A stretch of DNA of 64,000 nucleotides from Candidatus Nitrotoga sp. M5. GTDB taxonomy: Bacteria; Pseudomonadota; Gammaproteobacteria; Burkholderiales; Gallionellaceae. The notes under the pieces were generated by a model. The model was not told where the DNA came from, searched no databases, and saw only the letters and a program-made list of their open reading frames with translations. Every line of letters begins with the position of its first letter. Within the stretch, counting starts at the first letter, position 1. Shown here piece by piece: positions 54,632 to 63,916 of the stretch. The stretch is taken from assembly GCF_927904885.1 (NCBI RefSeq), contig NZ_CAKMNW010000078.1, positions 1-64,000 on the forward strand, given 5' to 3'. Made by a program: the position numbers and the translations under genes.

Positions 54632-54990
54632 GTTTACACTCAGAAACAGTATGAAATTATCGTGATGTATTTTTTGATGTAAAACGAAAAAATACGGAAT
54701 AATGCACCCTGCCAGGGTAGAAACCATCCGCTCCAAAAATTTCGCCTGCGTAAATTCTGTTCATGAATTGTCTGAGTTATCCGAAACCACCACCCCCCTA
54801 CCTTGTGTAATAATTATGTAACAATGCGCAGGCATAATGATTCGCGCTGACAAACAGCCTGTCTGTTTTGGGTACTCATACTACATAACACATTAATATT
54901 CACAAGTAACTGACGCATTAATACAACTGATTGCTTACAAGCAAAGTCCGACAGGTTTTCAGCGACACCTATTCAATTTTTGGAGAGACC
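54632..54990. other. Control region upstream of pstS
   Basis: About 360 bases with no gene. It contains a Pho-box-like pair of repeats (entered separately). The rest is AT-rich. A frame open from 54931 into pstS is taken as leader rather than coding. Confidence 0.4.
54806..54822 (+). promoter_or_regulatory. Pho-box-like direct repeat before pstSCAB
   Basis: TGTAAT and TGTAAC, 11 bases apart start-to-start (54806 and 54817), separated by an AT-rich spacer. This is the arrangement of PhoB binding sites in Pho boxes. Its place upstream of phosphate-transport genes supports the reading; the match to the consensus is partial. Confidence 0.5.
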
Positions 54991-56040
54991 ATGAACAAAT
55001 CAACCCTCCTCTTCTGCTGCATCAGCCTGTTTGCCTCGCTGTTTGCCGCAGGTAACGCATTCGCTGATGTCAGCATCACTGGCGCAGGCGCCACCTTCCC
55101 CTATCCAATTTACGCCAAATGGGCAGACACTTATAAATCTCAAACTGATATCAGCGTGAACTATCAATCAATCGGTTCTGGCGGTGGCATCAAACAAATT
55201 ATCGCTAAAACAGTAGATTTTGGTGCTTCAGATATGCCGTTGAAACCCGAATATCTGAAAAAGAATGGCCTGATGCAATTCCCGGCAGTGATGGGTGGTG
55301 TAGTGCCTGTCATAAACATACCTGGAATTGCAGCCGGACAGCTCAAACTGAACGGCAAAGCGCTGGCCGATATTTTCCAAGGCAAGATTACCAAGTGGAA
55401 TCACCCAACGATAAAAGCATTGAATCCGGGTGCCAAGCTGCCCAATAAAACCATCATCGTAGTGCATCGCTCCGATGGTTCAGGCACCACCTTCATCTTC
55501 ACCAACTACCTATCCAAAGTTAGTCCGGGATGGAAATCTGCGATCGGTGAAGGCACTGCCGTCTCCTGGAAAACGGGCACTGGCGGCAAAGGCAATGAAG
55601 GCGTGGCATCTTATGTGCAGCGCATAAAAAATTCTATCGGTTATGTGGAATATGCATATGCACTACAGAACAAAATGGCTTACGTACAACTCAAGAATCA
55701 TGACGGTCAGTTTGTTAAACCAAATGACACCTCGTTCAAGTCAGCAGCTGCCAACGCTGACTGGAAAAAAACGTCAGGCTTTTATGAGCTGCTGACCAAC
55801 GAACCCGGTAAAGAAAGTTGGCCCATCACCGGTGCCACTTTCATTCTGATGCACAAGACGCAAAAAGAGCCTGAGTCAGCTAAAGAAGTACTAAAGTTCT
55901 TCGACTGGGCTTACAACAATGGCGACAAAATGGCTGAGGCTCTAGATTATGTACCCATGCCTGAAAAAGTTCAGCAATTAGTACGTACCGCCTGGAAAGA
56001 ACAGATCAAGGATAACAAGGGCAATGCGATCTGGAAATAG
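54991..56040 (+). CDS. pstS: Phosphate ABC transporter, substrate-binding protein
   Basis: A 349-residue periplasmic phosphate-binding protein. The signal peptide runs MNKSTLLFCCISLFASLFAAGNAFA. The phosphate-site signatures are ITGAGATFPYPIYAKW, SIGSGGGIKQI, DFGASDMPL and VVHRSDGSGTTFIFTNYL. The start at 54991 follows GGAGAG and begins the signal peptide. It is the first gene of pstSCAB and is probably under PhoB control. It delivers phosphate to the PstC-PstA permease. Confidence 0.96.
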   Translation: MNKSTLLFCCISLFASLFAAGNAFADVSITGAGATFPYPIYAKWADTYKSQTDISVNYQSIGSGGGIKQIIAKTVDFGASDMPLKPEYLKKNGLMQFPAVMGGVVPVINIPGIAAGQLKLNGKALADIFQGKITKWNHPTIKALNPGAKLPNKTIIVVHRSDGSGTTFIFTNYLSKVSPGWKSAIGEGTAVSWKTGTGGKGNEGVASYVQRIKNSIGYVEYAYALQNKMAYVQLKNHDGQFVKPNDTSFKSAAANADWKKTSGFYELLTNEPGKESWPITGATFILMHKTQKEPESAKEVLKFFDWAYNNGDKMAEALDYVPMPEKVQQLVRTAWKEQIKDNKGNAIWK

Positions 56041-56176
56041 TATGCTGCTTAAGTTCACTGGCAGCGTGTATTTGCAAGATATAATTCTTGCTGGATAAAA
56101 TTTAAGGGAGCTCAGCTCCCTCAAATTTTGAACATCTTTTAAAAAAATAATGCCGACGTTTTTACGTGACGTACAT

Positions 56177-57112
56177 ATGAAGCGACATAATTTGCTGGAC
56201 ACTCTGTTCCGCAATATCACTCGTTTATCTGCATTTGCCGTGCTCTTATTGCTTGTTGCCATCATCGTTTCGCTGATAATCGGCAGCGCACCCTCCATTA
56301 AGGCGTTCGGTTTCAATTTTTTAACCAGTACAGACTGGGATCCGGTCACGGACGAATATGGTGCGTTCGTACCGATAGTCGGTACGCTGGCAACATCTGC
56401 CATCGCCTTGCTAATCGCCATCCCAGTCAGTTTCGGCATCGCACTGTTTCTCACTGAGCTATCGCCGCGCTGGTTACGTCGTCCACTGGGCATTGCCATC
56501 GAACTGTTGGCCGGCATCCCCAGCATTATTTATGGCATGTGGGGTTTGTTCGTATTTGCTCCACTGTTTGCTGACCATGTTCAGCCTTGGCTCATTGAAG
56601 AACTTGGTCCGCTTCCGATATTTGGGCCTTTGTTTCAGGGTATCCCTATGGGTATAGGCGTGCTCACTGCTGGCATCATTCTGGCCATCATGGTAATTCC
56701 CTTTATTGCCTCGGTAATGCGCGATGTATTCGAGGTTGTGCCCACCCTGCTCAAAGAATCGGCATATGGCTTGGGCGCGACAACTTGGGAAGTGATGTGG
56801 AATGTGGTGTTGCCCTATACCAAAATCGGTGTGGCTGGCGGCATTATGCTAGGCTTGGGGCGTGCGTTAGGTGAAACCATGGCAGTCACTTTTGTCATCG
56901 GCAATGCACATGAATTGAGTGCCTCGCTGATGATGCCAGGTAATAGCATCTCCTCCGCGCTGGCCAACGAATTTAATGAGGCAGTGGGTGAGTTATATAC
57001 CTCAGCGCTGATCGAACTCGGACTAATTCTATTCTTAATAACTTTCATCGTGTTATCGCTGGCACGCTACATGTTGTACATTCTGGCGAAACGTGAAGGA
57101 TCCACTGCCTGA
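56177..57112 (+). CDS. pstC: Phosphate ABC transporter permease PstC
   Basis: A 311-residue inner-membrane permease with about six membrane helices. A first helix ([20 protein letters not shown]) is followed by the periplasmic [31 protein letters not shown] loop typical of PstC. The coupling motif is [47 protein letters not shown]. The ATG at 56177 is favoured; one at 56150 adds nine residues. It pairs with PstA, two bases downstream. Confidence 0.95.
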   Translation: MKRHNLLDTLFRNITRLSAFAVLLLLVAIIVSLIIGSAPSIKAFGFNFLTSTDWDPVTDEYGAFVPIVGTLATSAIALLIAIPVSFGIALFLTELSPRWLRRPLGIAIELLAGIPSIIYGMWGLFVFAPLFADHVQPWLIEELGPLPIFGPLFQGIPMGIGVLTAGIILAIMVIPFIASVMRDVFEVVPTLLKESAYGLGATTWEVMWNVVLPYTKIGVAGGIMLGLGRALGETMAVTFVIGNAHELSASLMMPGNSISSALANEFNEAVGELYTSALIELGLILFLITFIVLSLARYMLYILAKREGSTA

Positions 57113-57114
57113 TT

Positions 57115-57960
57115 ATGCTGACACTCTACACACGCCGCCGTCTGATTAATGCCATGGGTTTAGGAATTTCGGCCTTGGCCATGCTGTTCGGCCTATTCTG
57201 GTTAGGCTGGATTTTATGGACGCTACTGGCAAACGGCCTGCCTCACCTGACCACAGCAGTATTTACCCAAATGACGCCTCCACCCAACAGTAGTGGCGGC
57301 TTGCTCAATGCCATTGCCGGCAGCCTGACTATGACCTTTCTCGCCGCACTGATTGGCACGCCTATCGGCATATTAGCGGGCACTTATTTGGCAGAATTCG
57401 GGCAGCGCGGCTGGTTAGCACCGACCACACGCTTCATTAACGATGTACTACTTTCAGCACCATCTATCGTGATCGGTCTGTTTATATATGAAATGTATGT
57501 CGTCAAAATTGGGCACTTTTCCGGCTGGGCCGGAGCGCTGGCTTTATCCATTTTAGTCATCCCTATCGTCATCCGCACCACCGAAAATATGTTGCGTCTG
57601 GTGCCGAACACCTTGCGCGAAGCGGCGGCAGCGCTGGGCGCACCACAATGGAAAGTGATCAACATGGTTACTCTGCGCGCTGCACGCGCTGGCATCATTA
57701 CCGGAGTGCTGCTTGCTGTGGCACGCATTAGCGGGGAAACCGCACCACTACTGTTCACCTCGCTTAATAATCAATTCTGGAGCAGCGATCTGGATCAACC
57801 CATGGCCAACCTCCCAGTGGTAATTTTCCAATTTGCCATGAGCCCATACGAAGACTGGCAAAGTCTCGCCTGGGCTGGTGCACTGCTCATCACTATCAGT
57901 GTGCTCACGCTCAATATAATGGCGCGAGTCTTATTCCGCCAGAGCTCAACGACTTATTAA
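57115..57960 (+). CDS. pstA: Phosphate ABC transporter permease PstA
   Basis: A 281-residue membrane permease. It has six helices, the PstA-type [21 protein letters not shown] segment, and the cytoplasmic coupling loop [49 protein letters not shown]. It starts three bases after the pstC stop and ends ten bases before pstB. Confidence 0.95.
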   Translation: MLTLYTRRRLINAMGLGISALAMLFGLFWLGWILWTLLANGLPHLTTAVFTQMTPPPNSSGGLLNAIAGSLTMTFLAALIGTPIGILAGTYLAEFGQRGWLAPTTRFINDVLLSAPSIVIGLFIYEMYVVKIGHFSGWAGALALSILVIPIVIRTTENMLRLVPNTLREAAAALGAPQWKVINMVTLRAARAGIITGVLLAVARISGETAPLLFTSLNNQFWSSDLDQPMANLPVVIFQFAMSPYEDWQSLAWAGALLITISVLTLNIMARVLFRQSSTTY

Positions 57961-57970
57961 GGACACAGGC

Positions 57971-58747
57971 ATGATGAGCACTGAACAATCCGTTACCCCC
58001 AAGTTAATCGTTCGCGATCTGAATTTTTACTACGGGGCTGAGCGCGCCCTCAAGGACATCAACCTTACCATTCCGGAAAAAATGGTGACCGCCTTTATCG
58101 GCCCCTCCGGCTGCGGTAAGTCCACCATGCTGCGCACCTTCAACCGCATGTACCAGCTCTATCCGAAACAAAAAGCTACCGGCGAAGTTTTGCTGGATGG
58201 CAACAATATTCTCGACAAAAAACAGGATCTCAACACACTCCGTGCCAAGATCGGCATGGTATTCCAGAAACCCACTCCGTTCCCCATGTCTATATATGAC
58301 AACATTGCCTTTGGTGCGAAGCTTTATGAAAATCTTACCCGCCGCGAGATGGACGAACGCGTGGAATGGGCGTTGAAAAAAGCAGCGTTATGGACAGAGG
58401 TGAAAGATAAACTGAAGCAAAGTGGCACAGGACTTTCTGGCGGCCAGCAACAACGCTTGTGTATCGCGCGCGCCATAGCTGTTAAACCGCAAATATTATT
58501 ACTCGATGAACCCACCTCTGCGCTAGACCCGATTTCAACCGCACACATTGAAAAACTGATCGATGAGCTGAAAGGTGAATTCACCATCATCATCGTCACC
58601 CACAATATGCAGCAGGCAGCGCGCGTGTCTGACTACACCGCTTATATGTACCTGGGCGACTTAATCGAATTCGGCGATACCAGCACAGTATTCACCAACC
58701 CTAAGCGCAAGGAAACGGAAGATTACATTACAGGCCGATTCGGTTAA
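57971..58747 (+). CDS. pstB: Phosphate ABC transporter ATPase PstB
   Basis: A 258-residue ATPase that powers phosphate uptake. Walker A is GPSGCGKST, the Q-loop is [13 protein letters not shown], the signature is [14 protein letters not shown], Walker B is [12 protein letters not shown] and the switch His is in [13 protein letters not shown]. The C-terminal YITGRFG is the family ending. A terminator follows directly and no phoU is present; the region beyond is an integron, so phoU must lie elsewhere or be absent. Confidence 0.96.
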   Translation: MMSTEQSVTPKLIVRDLNFYYGAERALKDINLTIPEKMVTAFIGPSGCGKSTMLRTFNRMYQLYPKQKATGEVLLDGNNILDKKQDLNTLRAKIGMVFQKPTPFPMSIYDNIAFGAKLYENLTRREMDERVEWALKKAALWTEVKDKLKQSGTGLSGGQQQRLCIARAIAVKPQILLLDEPTSALDPISTAHIEKLIDELKGEFTIIIVTHNMQQAARVSDYTAYMYLGDLIEFGDTSTVFTNPKRKETEDYITGRFG

Positions 58748-58751
58748 TCAT

Positions 58752-58788
58752 TCGTTCCTGACTTGCTTTAGGAACGAGCTATTTTTTT
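58752..58788 (+). terminator. Rho-independent terminator of pstSCAB
   Basis: Stem TCGTTCCT / AGGAACGA with a ten-base loop, followed a few bases later by seven T residues (58782-58788). It begins a few bases after the pstB stop. Confidence 0.8.
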
Positions 58789-58863
58789 ATACCAACAACA
58801 ACATTCTGGCGTGGATAAATTAAAGGTTAAAATTCTGATAAGTACGCACTTACCGGATGAATC

Positions 58864-59854
58864 CTATAGATTATCCAGTGGGCTGACTACTGCCTTACCG
58901 CCCTTATTCAAAACATGAGTGTAAATCATTGTCGTCGAAACATCGCTATGCCCCAACAACTCCTGCACTGTTCGAATATCGTAGCCCGCTTGTAAAATAT
59001 GCGTGGCAAAGCTGTGGCGCAAGGTGTGCGGCGAAGTAGGCTTGGCAATACCAGCCGCCAAAGCGGCTCTTTTAACATAGCGTTGCACCTGTTTTTCATC
59101 TACATGGTGGCGACGCTGCGCCTTGCTGCGCGGATCAATGGAATAATTTATAGCAGCAAACACATATTGCCAGCCCCACTCACTCGCTGCATTCGGATAT
59201 TTAACAGCCAGTGCATCCGGCAACCAGACATTCGCTTTGCCCAGTTTAATATCCTGCTCATGCCATTCACGACGCAATGCAAGCTGCACCCGCAGCGCTT
59301 CCAGCAAACTATCCGGCAACATTGTCACGCGATCTTTACCGCCCTTACCGTCACGCACAATAATCTCCTGGCGCGCCAACTCCACATCCTTCACACGCAA
59401 GCGCACTGCTTCCATCAAGCGCATTCCCGTACCGTACAAAAGCCTGATAATCAACCCAACCGGCTCTGGCGCACCATCCGTTTCACGCAATAAAGCTTGC
59501 ACCTCCAGCGGTGTCAACACCACTGGTAAACGCTGCGGCTTTTTGGACCGCTCAAAACCATCCAACCAGGGCAAATCTACTGCCAACACCTCACGATACA
59601 AAAAGAATAGCCGATAATGCCTGATTCTGAGTAGAGCTGGCCACATTACGCTTAGTCGCCAGGTAGGTTAAAAACTTCTCCACCTCAGCAGCGCCCATTT
59701 CTGTTGGATGACGCTTGCCATTAAAAATAATGTATTGTTTAATCCATGAAATATAGGTATTTTCTGTGCTTAGACTATAGTGTTTGTAGCGAATTTTATC
59801 GCGTACTTGATCCAGTAATTTTTGAGCAGGCAGTGATGTCGTATTTTCTTGCAT
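58864..59854 (-). pseudogene. intI: Integron integrase, frameshifted
   Basis: A tyrosine recombinase of the IntI family split into two frames. The first 86 codons (59854-59591) cover the SAM-like N-terminal domain (MQENTTSLPAQKLLDQVRDKIRYKHYS) as far as NQALSAILF, where the frame runs into VS-stop. The rest continues in another frame from LYREVLAVDLPWL (about 59606) to 58864. The catalytic domain is otherwise intact: GTGMRLMEAVRLRVKD (Arg), SPHTLRHSFATHIL (His, Arg), ELLGHSDVSTTMIYTHV (His, Tyr). The extra helix region diagnostic of IntI (HEQDIKLGKANVWLPDALAVKYPNA) is present. The frame change lies at a run of five T residues near 59602, so a sequencing error or slippage is possible. The gene points away from the cassettes, as in a normal integron. 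Confidence 0.88.
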
Positions 59855-60279
59855 TCGTTGTCTTATTTACTTTAAAAAAATATTTATAATTAATAGGATT
59901 ATTAACTATGAGCAAGATTATGCGACATGTCAGCATTATTATTGGACAAAAAATGTCGTATATATCACGTTAAGCTCAGATAGGCGTGCATCACGCTCAG
60001 TGACAATAGCAAAGAATAAAACCGCATGAAATTTTATACCTCGCTGTAACACCAGAGAGTAAAGTTATTTATTTACAACATGTTAAAAACATGATATTGA
60101 GCGAAGCGTGGCTCACGTTGCCGCATAACTGAAGTCGTTGATGCGGACAACGAGAGCCACGCTTCGCATCCTATGTCTAGTTTTTCGGGGCTTTTTTTTC
60201 AATCGTAGCGCAGTGGGGAAACAAACATGAGAATGAATTGGGACGCAAAAACCAAGGGTGCAGGAGCACGCCTATCTGC
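59855..60279. other. Integron leader/attI region
   Basis: About 425 bases between the integrase and the first recognisable attC, with no convincing gene. GTTAAGC at 59969-59975 fits the GTTRRRY core expected of attI, but other positions are possible. The region should also hold the integrase and cassette promoters, which I cannot assign. A long hairpin at 60101-60167 is listed separately. Confidence 0.4.
60101..60167. repeat. Long imperfect hairpin in the integron leader
   Basis: Arms of 26-27 bases, GCGAAGCGTGGCTCACGTTG(CCGCAT) and its complement with two differences, around a 14-base loop. AGTTTTTCGGGGCTTTTTTTT follows about 12 bases later. It could terminate transcripts coming from either side or be a small mobile hairpin. 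It lacks the RYYYAAC/GTTRRRY ends of an attC. Confidence 0.65.
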
Positions 60280-60365
60280 GCCTAACGCCACGTTCGAGCG
60301 AACACCAATCGCTAAGCTCGCGGCTCACGCCCCTTCGGGGTGTCGCTCAACATGAAACGTTAGGT
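60280..60365 (+). other. attC site 1
   Basis: An 86-base imperfect palindrome bounded by the inverse core GCCTAAC (60280-60286) and the core GTTAGGT (60359-60365). The inner arms also pair (GTTCGAGCG against CGCTCAACATGAAAC). This is the recombination site ending the cassette to its left; the next cassette starts within GTTAGGT. Confidence 0.8.
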
Positions 60366-60378
60366 TTCAAGGTGAGTC

Positions 60379-61350
60379 ATGTATCTCTTAGATAGAGGAA
60401 TATTAAAACAAGGCGACATTATCCTTACTTGTTCGAATGAAAAGCCAAGTAAAATGATACAAAAATTAACTGGGACAGAATATTCTCATGCTATTTTGTA
60501 TGTTGGAGGCTCAAGCTACATTCATTCAGATCTAGCAGGAGTTCATTCTGGAAATACACAACGCTTGGTTATTGACAACCCTGGTTTTGTGAAGGTCGTT
60601 AGAGTTAACAATCAATCAGCTATAAATAAAGCGATTGAGTACGCTCGTTTACAAGTAGGCACATCATATTCTAAGTTAAGTGCTGCAAATGCAGGGGCTA
60701 AAATATTCTCAAAGCTTGATACAACAAGGCAATTTTGTTCTCGTTTAGTCGCAAAATCGTATGAATATGCAGGGGTTGAGTTAGTTTCAAATGCTGAAGC
60801 ATGTTTGCCTCAAGAAATTGCAGATTCAAATTTTGTAAATGTTATTGAAAATTGTGTTTACTTAGCTAGAAAAGAAGAAATAGAGTTTGCACTAAGTTTT
60901 GATCCGATTAAAAAGCAAAGTGAAATCACGAACTCAGTTTTAAAGTCTACTAGGAAATTAATAGGTAATAAAATACAGGCACTATCAGATATTACGTCTC
61001 ACTTAATTGAAGACCCTAAATTTGATAAAGAAATTACGGAAATATATCAACTTTCTGGTTATCTTGATATGTGGCGATATGAAAAAGAAAAAAACCCATG
61101 GAGATATGATGTTAAATTATTCAGAGCGCTACCTTTAACAAAGTATGAGCTTGGTCAGTATGCTCATAAAGAAATAGAAATAGCAGAAGGTCTCCTTGCT
61201 TTGTATAAGAACAATCTAGAGCAATACTTTTACATAAAAGAGCAGTATAAACTGAAATATGCAGAGCAGCAGTTCAATTTATATGAGCAACTAGTAGAGA
61301 ACGCACTTGATCATAAATTTACAGCAGAAGCAGTTATAAATGAAACCTAA
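60379..61350 (+). CDS. Cassette gene: permuted NlpC/P60 (YiiX-like) protein
   Basis: A 323-residue protein whose start lies 13 bases after the attC core with AAGGTGAG before the ATG, and whose stop lies inside the next attC: typical cassette packing. The N-terminal ~170 residues resemble the circularly permuted papain-like YiiX/NlpC-P60 family: LKQGDIILTCS, YSHAILYVGGSSYIHSD (catalytic His), and DTTRQFCSRLVAKSYEYAG (catalytic Cys). The C-terminal half is helical and charged, with no recognised family. The gene is much richer in A/T than the eCIS genes, which fits foreign origin. Such proteins cut peptides or acyl groups; target unknown. Confidence 0.82.
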   Translation: MYLLDRGILKQGDIILTCSNEKPSKMIQKLTGTEYSHAILYVGGSSYIHSDLAGVHSGNTQRLVIDNPGFVKVVRVNNQSAINKAIEYARLQVGTSYSKLSAANAGAKIFSKLDTTRQFCSRLVAKSYEYAGVELVSNAEACLPQEIADSNFVNVIENCVYLARKEEIEFALSFDPIKKQSEITNSVLKSTRKLIGNKIQALSDITSHLIEDPKFDKEITEIYQLSGYLDMWRYEKEKNPWRYDVKLFRALPLTKYELGQYAHKEIEIAEGLLALYKNNLEQYFYIKEQYKLKYAEQQFNLYEQLVENALDHKFTAEAVINET

Positions 61351-61415
61351 CAAATGCATAAACACGGACAATTTTCTACGCTGCGCTTCGCAAATTTCCG
61401 GTTATGCAAAGCGTT
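61345..61415 (+). other. attC site 2, left part (interrupted by an IS)
   Basis: The inverse core ACCTAAC (61345-61351) begins a palindrome whose arms AACAAATGCATAA and TTATGCAAAGCGTT pair. The site stops after GTT (61413-61415), where the IS1182-type element begins. The missing end AGAC is found after the element at 63216-63219. Rejoined, the site would be about 75 bases and end AAGCGTTAGAC, a classical attC ending. Confidence 0.78.
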
Positions 61416-63212
61416 GACGCTGTAGAAAAATCCCAATTTACCCAAGAAATCCCCTTCACGATCTGCCATAATTTCACTGCGCGATAACACAGGTGGATGT
61501 GACATGGCACGGTTCAAACCGATACACAAAGGCTTAAAACTACTGCCGGTCGACTTTGACCGGCAAGTCATTCCGGGCAGTTTCGAATATGCGTTATGCC
61601 ACCTTGTCGATCGCGAGCTTGATCTTTCCACCTTTCATGCACGCTACAAGAATGACGTCGAAGGCGCATCAGCCTTCGACCCGGCAGTGCTCATCAAGAT
61701 TATCCTGCTAGCCTACAGTCGCGGCATCATCCACAGCCGCAAAATAGAAGCGGCTTGCCGCGAGAACGTGCTGTTTATCGCCGTCTCGGGAGACAGCCAA
61801 CCGCACTTCACCACACTCGCAGCCTTTGTCTCAAACATGGGCGATACCGTCGCCAAACTGTTTGCACAAGTCTTGCTCATATGCGACCGCCAAGGCTTGA
61901 TCGGACGCGAAATGTTTGCCATCGATGGCGTCAAACTTCCCGCCAATGCCTGCAGCAAAGCGAAATCGGGCACCCGCGCCGATTATCAGCGCCAGCTCGA
62001 CAGGATGGAACGTGCCACCACGCAGATGCTGGAGAAACACAAGAACGCCGATACCGCACCGACAGACGATGCGATCATCAAGCGCGAAGCCCGGAAACTG
62101 GAACGCCTGCAAACAGAAGCGCAGCAACTGCGCGACTTTCTCAAGCAGAATCCGGAAGATCGCAAGGGGAGCAAGGGCAGCATTCGCCTATCCAATCGCA
62201 CCGACAATGAATCGGCCAAAATGGCCACCAGCAAAGGCGTAGTTCAAGGCTATACCGGCGTGGCGACCGTCGATGAAAAAACTCAAATCATCGTCGACGC
62301 GCAAGCGCATGGCACGGGCTCCGAGCAAGCGCTGCTGCTGCCGGCGATCAAAGCGACTGCGACATTACGCAACGCCGACACGGTGATCACCGCCGATGCC
62401 GGCTACCATTCAGCAGCCAATCTCAAAGCACTGGCCAAGGAACAGATTGAGGCCTATATACCCGACAACGGGTATCGCAAGCGGGATGAACGCTATGCCG
62501 ATCAATACGTGCATGCGGCCAAGCCCGATCCGCTGTGGAACAAGACCGGACAAGCAAAACCCCTCAAATGCTTCAAGCCTGCCGATTTCCATTTGGCAGA
62601 TGACCACTCGCACTGCGTTTGCCCCGCCGGAAAGCATCTGTATAGCAATGGATCGAATTGCACGATCAATGGATATGTGGCGCTGAAATTTAGTGGCGCC
62701 AAACAGGATTGCGTGCCGTGCGAGCGGCGTCAAGAATGTTTGCGCACACCCGAGAAAACCCAGACACGGCAAGTTGCTTTCTTTCAAGGCAAACGCAATG
62801 CCCGGGAAAATCATATCGAACTGATGAAGGTGAAGATCGATTCTGAAACGGGTAAAGAAATGATCACGCGCCGCTTTGCGACGGTGGAGCCGGTGTTTGG
62901 CAACCTACGTGGCAACAAGCGGCTGCACCGCTTTACGCTACGCGGAAAAGCCAAGGTGGATGGGCAGTGGAAGTTGTACTGCACGATGCATAACATCGAG
63001 AAGCTGGCGAATCATGGTTATGCGAGATAAAGAGGCTGGAAGTAAAGTATTCTCGCCTCTATATCGCATGGATAGACTTGCCAGATCAGACAAGTTTCCA
63101 ATGGAAATATTATCGGAAAACAGATAGCCGAAAATGAAGACAACCGTTTGGTTTGAAAAAATTCCACCCCAAACTGAAACAGGGTTTCAGAATGAGGTTT
63201 TTCTACAGCGTC
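61416..63212 (+). mobile_element. IS1182-family insertion sequence inside an attC
   Basis: A 1797-base element. The terminal inverted repeats begin GACGCTGTAGAAAAA at both ends, identical over 15 bases. It is flanked on both sides by GTT (61413-61415 and 63213-63215), which looks like a three-base target duplication. It carries one transposase gene in the cassette orientation. Confidence 0.85.
61504..63030 (+). CDS. IS1182-family transposase
   Basis: A 508-residue DDE transposase. The N-terminal DUF772/InsH-like domain (FDRQVIPGSFEYALCHLVDRELDLSTFHARYKND) is followed by a catalytic domain. It has Asp near residue 140 (MFAIDGVKLPANACSK), Asp near 299 (VITADAGYHSAANL) and Glu near 461 (ATVEPVFGNLRGNKRL). 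A Cys-rich insert (CVCPAGKHLY...DCVPCERRQECLR) before the last Glu is typical of IS1182. Intact, so probably active. Confidence 0.93.
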   Translation: MARFKPIHKGLKLLPVDFDRQVIPGSFEYALCHLVDRELDLSTFHARYKNDVEGASAFDPAVLIKIILLAYSRGIIHSRKIEAACRENVLFIAVSGDSQPHFTTLAAFVSNMGDTVAKLFAQVLLICDRQGLIGREMFAIDGVKLPANACSKAKSGTRADYQRQLDRMERATTQMLEKHKNADTAPTDDAIIKREARKLERLQTEAQQLRDFLKQNPEDRKGSKGSIRLSNRTDNESAKMATSKGVVQGYTGVATVDEKTQIIVDAQAHGTGSEQALLLPAIKATATLRNADTVITADAGYHSAANLKALAKEQIEAYIPDNGYRKRDERYADQYVHAAKPDPLWNKTGQAKPLKCFKPADFHLADDHSHCVCPAGKHLYSNGSNCTINGYVALKFSGAKQDCVPCERRQECLRTPEKTQTRQVAFFQGKRNARENHIELMKVKIDSETGKEMITRRFATVEPVFGNLRGNKRLHRFTLRGKAKVDGQWKLYCTMHNIEKLANHGYAR

Positions 63213-63219
63213 GTTAGAC
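63213..63219 (+). other. attC site 2, core end after the IS
   Basis: GTTAGAC fits the GTTRRRY core and stands directly at the right end of the IS. With the half site at 61345-61415 it makes a complete attC. The next cassette starts here. Confidence 0.7.
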
Positions 63220-63238
63220 GGCAAAGGAGCACAATCAG

Positions 63239-63619
63239 GTGTCTAAGTATGGTACTGCTGCAATTCAAGCCGCAAACCTAGCAAGGAAGGGTGTCCAGCC
63301 ACGATCCGCATGGGGACAAGCAGTTTCTGCCCAGTTTCTTTCCCAAAAGTCGAGCCAAGACAAAGGGTGCCCACGAGATACTTTCTTGAGCCTAGCTGAG
63401 GAAGGCTATATACGCGGCGTGGGGCCCGGGAAATACACTCGATCCAAAAAAAACCGGTCATACGCTATGAAGGCGATCGAAATACTAAAATCAGAACCAT
63501 CGATAGTTGAGCGCCCACTTGAACTTTGGAACCTGATTCTCCAAGGAGAGGTGAAAACTCATAACGAACAAATGTATGTCATCGCTTCGCTTTGGAGAAA
63601 TGGTGATATCACCACATGA
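63239..63619 (+). CDS. Cassette gene: DUF6979-like protein
   Basis: A 126-residue basic soluble protein begun by a GTG 20 bases after the attC core, with AAAGGAG nine bases before it. Sequence features are AIQAANLARKGVQPRSAWGQAVS, SSQDKGCPRDTFLSLAEEGYIRGVGPGKYTRSKKNRSYAMKAIEIL and a final NEQMYVIASLWRNGDI. This matches the small DUF6979-type proteins often seen in integron cassettes. Function unknown. An attC follows 64 bases after the stop. Confidence 0.78.
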   Translation: MSKYGTAAIQAANLARKGVQPRSAWGQAVSAQFLSQKSSQDKGCPRDTFLSLAEEGYIRGVGPGKYTRSKKNRSYAMKAIEILKSEPSIVERPLELWNLILQGEVKTHNEQMYVIASLWRNGDITT

Positions 63620-63683
63620 GTAACCCGATGGAAAAGAATTTTCAGCGATTTCTGCGCCGAGGTCTGCAGGATCACCAGCCGCC

Positions 63684-63782
63684 GTCTAACGTGTTATTGA
63701 AGCTGACGCATTGCCAACCAGCTCGATTTGGCTACGCCAAAGCCTCCCTTTCTGGCAAGCGCAGCTTAATATTGTGTTGAAC
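63684..63782 (+). other. attC site 3
   Basis: A 99-base site bounded by GTCTAAC (63684-63690) and GTTGAAC (63776-63782), with inner arms AAGCTGACGC and GCGCAGCTT that pair with a one-base offset. It closes the DUF6979 cassette. Confidence 0.72.
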
Positions 63783-63916
63783 TAAACAGCTACGCAGTGG
63801 TACTCCGATCCCATCGCAACCTGCTTCACCCTTCTGATTTATCTTGCTGCACATAACGAAGAAATCTTCGATCCTTGATCGCGGGGGATGTCCCCGATCA
63901 GATCAAGGAGACGAAA

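Noticed and set aside
60101..60167. Hairpin as a further attC
   Set aside because: The ends do not fit RYYYAAC and GTTRRRY, and the stem is too perfect for an attC, which has unpaired extra bases.
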